Source of the DNA: JANPLD01 sp031426355
GTDB taxonomy: Bacteria > Pseudomonadota > Alphaproteobacteria > Rickettsiales > UBA8987
Assembly (NCBI GenBank): GCA_031426355.1
Contig: JANPLD010000045.1
Coordinates: 18,533-82,532 of the forward strand
Length of the DNA stretch: 64,000 nucleotides
Direction of reading: 5' to 3'
The notes beneath the pieces were generated by a model. The model was not told the DNA's origin. It saw only the letters and a list, made by a program, of their open reading frames with translations, and searched no databases. Of the stretch, positions 62,512 to 64,000 are shown one piece after another (position 1 is the first letter of the stretch; each line of letters begins with the position of its first letter). The position numbers and the translations under genes were made by a program.

Positions 62512-64000
62512 TTGAGTAAAAGGGAAAAAATTATTGTTATTGGTGGTGGATATTCTGGTATCATCACCGCTTTACTTCTATCTCAGGAAAAATCAAAGAA
62601 TGGTGAACTCAGATACGATGTAAACTTAATTGAATCTCAGGATGAGCTTTTAAAGGGAGCAAGTGAGGCTGCAAAGGTATTTCATAACGGCACTGAATAT
62701 GGTCTTGATAGAGTTACCAGTGAAAACTGCCAATGGGGTACAACTCAATGGATAACGCTTTTTGGCGCACTTGCAAAGATCACTACTGATCTGGAGCGCA
62801 CATGGCTTCTTATATCAAAGCAAACCCAGAAAGATGGAGAAGAAGGAAAAGCAGGCAGCATTACTTTAGAAAAGTATAGAGACCATGCAAAAAATATGGA
62901 TGATCATTATAGAGGTATAATAGATTATATATATAATAGCAGTTTAGAATTGCAGGTAATGGGAAATGGTAATGAAGAAGAGGCTAAAAAAAGATTATCA
63001 TTAAGTTTGTTCGGCAGCTCACTCTATGAAGAATTAAAACCGGAAGAGTGGTTACCATTTTATGGTGATAATATTGCAGGGGGATTTCGTACTGGAGAAT
63101 TAGGTATAAATTCCGAGCGCCTGCAAGCTATGTTAAAAATAGCCCTTGATAAAGCGTCAAATATCAAAGTTATTACTAATGCACATGCAGAAGAAATTGA
63201 AAGAATAAAAGGAAAGAAATTTAAATTACATCTTAAATCCGGTGAGCCGATAATTGGAGATCAGATTGTTCAGGCTACTGGTGATGGAGGATTTAAGCTT
63301 GATGGTCAATATCGTAAAGAAGGACAGCATAAAAAAGTAAAGGTTTATAGGCGTGGCATAGCGTTAATTGATATATCCGTTATTGAGGAGGAATTACTTC
63401 CCCCTAACGGTTTTCTGCTAAAAGATGAAAATGGAGGAATGTTCTGGAAGATTGATGAAAAAACGGCCTTTGTTTATGACCCTAAATTGGCGGATCTTTC
63501 GCCTGCAGTAACTTTAGATAGTAGTAAACCTGGGCAATGGGAAATATTAGATGTATGGCGCAAAAAATTAAGCCCAAAAGAAGAAGACGATCATCTTAAA
63601 TTATATATGGAAGCATTAACAAAAAAAATGACGTTCCTGAAAGATGCAAAGCCTATTCGTTTAATACAGCAAAGGGCAATAAATCTCCAAGATTCAAGGG
63701 ATGAGCGCCGCCACGAACCTACAGAGGAAATTATAGAAGGACTATTTAGGCAATGGGCTACTAAAGCCGTTCTTTGTGTACAATCAGCAGCAGAAACAGT
63801 ATCTATGGTTAATGAACGCAGCAATATTAACCAAGATAAAAAACTAAAAAAAGGAAAGCCATTAATTGATGGAAATCAAGAACGTTTAGTGTCTGCGCCA
63901 AATTTAAAAACAGTTTTGATTGATATTATACATGGAAAAATTTCCCTTGGTGATCTTATAAAAATTCCTGAGGTTGAACTTGCTAAGTTTATTGCCGAAC
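62512..64000 (+). CDS. FAD-dependent oxidoreductase, C-terminus beyond window
   Basis: TTG at 62512 with AGAGG five bases upstream starts a frame open to the right edge (about 496 codons). A Rossmann FAD/NAD site is at the N-terminus: IIVIGGGYSGIITALLL, with the following acidic residue (LIES). Later the segment GDQIVQATGDGGFKL resembles the family's second nucleotide contact. Between them lie unusual helical insertions (residues 100-200). It could be an amino-acid or halogenase-like oxidoreductase; the substrate is unknown. The large C-terminal part is not in view. Confidence 0.72.
   Translation, partial: MSKREKIIVIGGGYSGIITALLLSQEKSKNGELRYDVNLIESQDELLKGASEAAKVFHNGTEYGLDRVTSENCQWGTTQWITLFGALAKITTDLERTWLLISKQTQKDGEEGKAGSITLEKYRDHAKNMDDHYRGIIDYIYNSSLELQVMGNGNEEEAKKRLSLSLFGSSLYEELKPEEWLPFYGDNIAGGFRTGELGINSERLQAMLKIALDKASNIKVITNAHAEEIERIKGKKFKLHLKSGEPIIGDQIVQATGDGGFKLDGQYRKEGQHKKVKVYRRGIALIDISVIEEELLPPNGFLLKDENGGMFWKIDEKTAFVYDPKLADLSPAVTLDSSKPGQWEILDVWRKKLSPKEEDDHLKLYMEALTKKMTFLKDAKPIRLIQQRAINLQDSRDERRHEPTEEIIEGLFRQWATKAVLCVQSAAETVSMVNERSNINQDKKLKKGKPLIDGNQERLVSAPNLKTVLIDIIHGKISLGDLIKIPEVELAKFIAE

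Overview
The window is AT-rich chromosomal DNA, most likely from an alphaproteobacterium. It has an alphaproteobacterial-type SspB, a short FtsY next to RdgB, and an ECF sigma factor paired with an NrsF-type anti-sigma. I cannot name a genus. Several effector-like orphan proteins would fit a host-associated relative, but that is inference.

Layout. 1-4.2 kb: a large unknown reverse-strand gene cut by the window edge, then an AsnB-like amidotransferase with a degraded synthetase site. 4.2-10.2 kb: a heavy-metal RND efflux operon (OMF, short adaptor, CzcA-type pump) bracketed by two small secreted Cys/His-rich proteins. 10.2-28.5 kb: an accretion zone built on tRNA-Arg(CCU). One intact tRNA (25689-25765) is surrounded by at least five half-copies that break at the anticodon loop, long inverted repeats, integrase fossils, and cargo: an M91-like metallopeptidase, frameshifted genes, an orphan pseudopilin, an OmpA lipoprotein, a giant MHYT hybrid kinase with its own regulator and Hpt, a frameshifted TIR gene and a transglutaminase-like protein. 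28.5-40.6 kb: housekeeping genes (gpsA, purK, typA, a TSUP permease), a complete HAE1 RND efflux operon and a DUF445 protein.

40.7-44.7 kb: csp, then a bufferin-type locus: DoxX, ECF sigma, NrsF, BufA (DUF2282), BufB (DUF692), BufC (DUF2063). Two near-identical GTAACC...GGCGAAC promoters face doxX and bufA, and an intrinsic terminator sits between bufA and bufB. 44.8-49.2 kb: a large proline-rich exported-type protein and the sspB, ftsY and rdgB genes.

49.5-59.1 kb: an integrative island in tRNA-Glu(UUC), bounded by a 21-nt repeat of the tRNA 3' end. It carries an intact tyrosine integrase, an AlpA-like regulator, a divergent SacI-like restriction enzyme and m5C methyltransferase, a proline-rich protein, decayed GAF and integrase pieces, an inverse-autotransporter barrel and a secreted partner. 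59.2-64 kb: two truncated mobile-element genes, a second hybrid histidine kinase, and an FAD-dependent oxidoreductase cut by the right edge.

The most interesting inferences are two. First, an old ~18-kb insertion may have split a tRNA-Arg in its anticodon loop while carrying an intact replacement tRNA. Second, the bufferin locus has readable ECF promoters and an attenuator that should make the peptide exceed its modifying enzymes.
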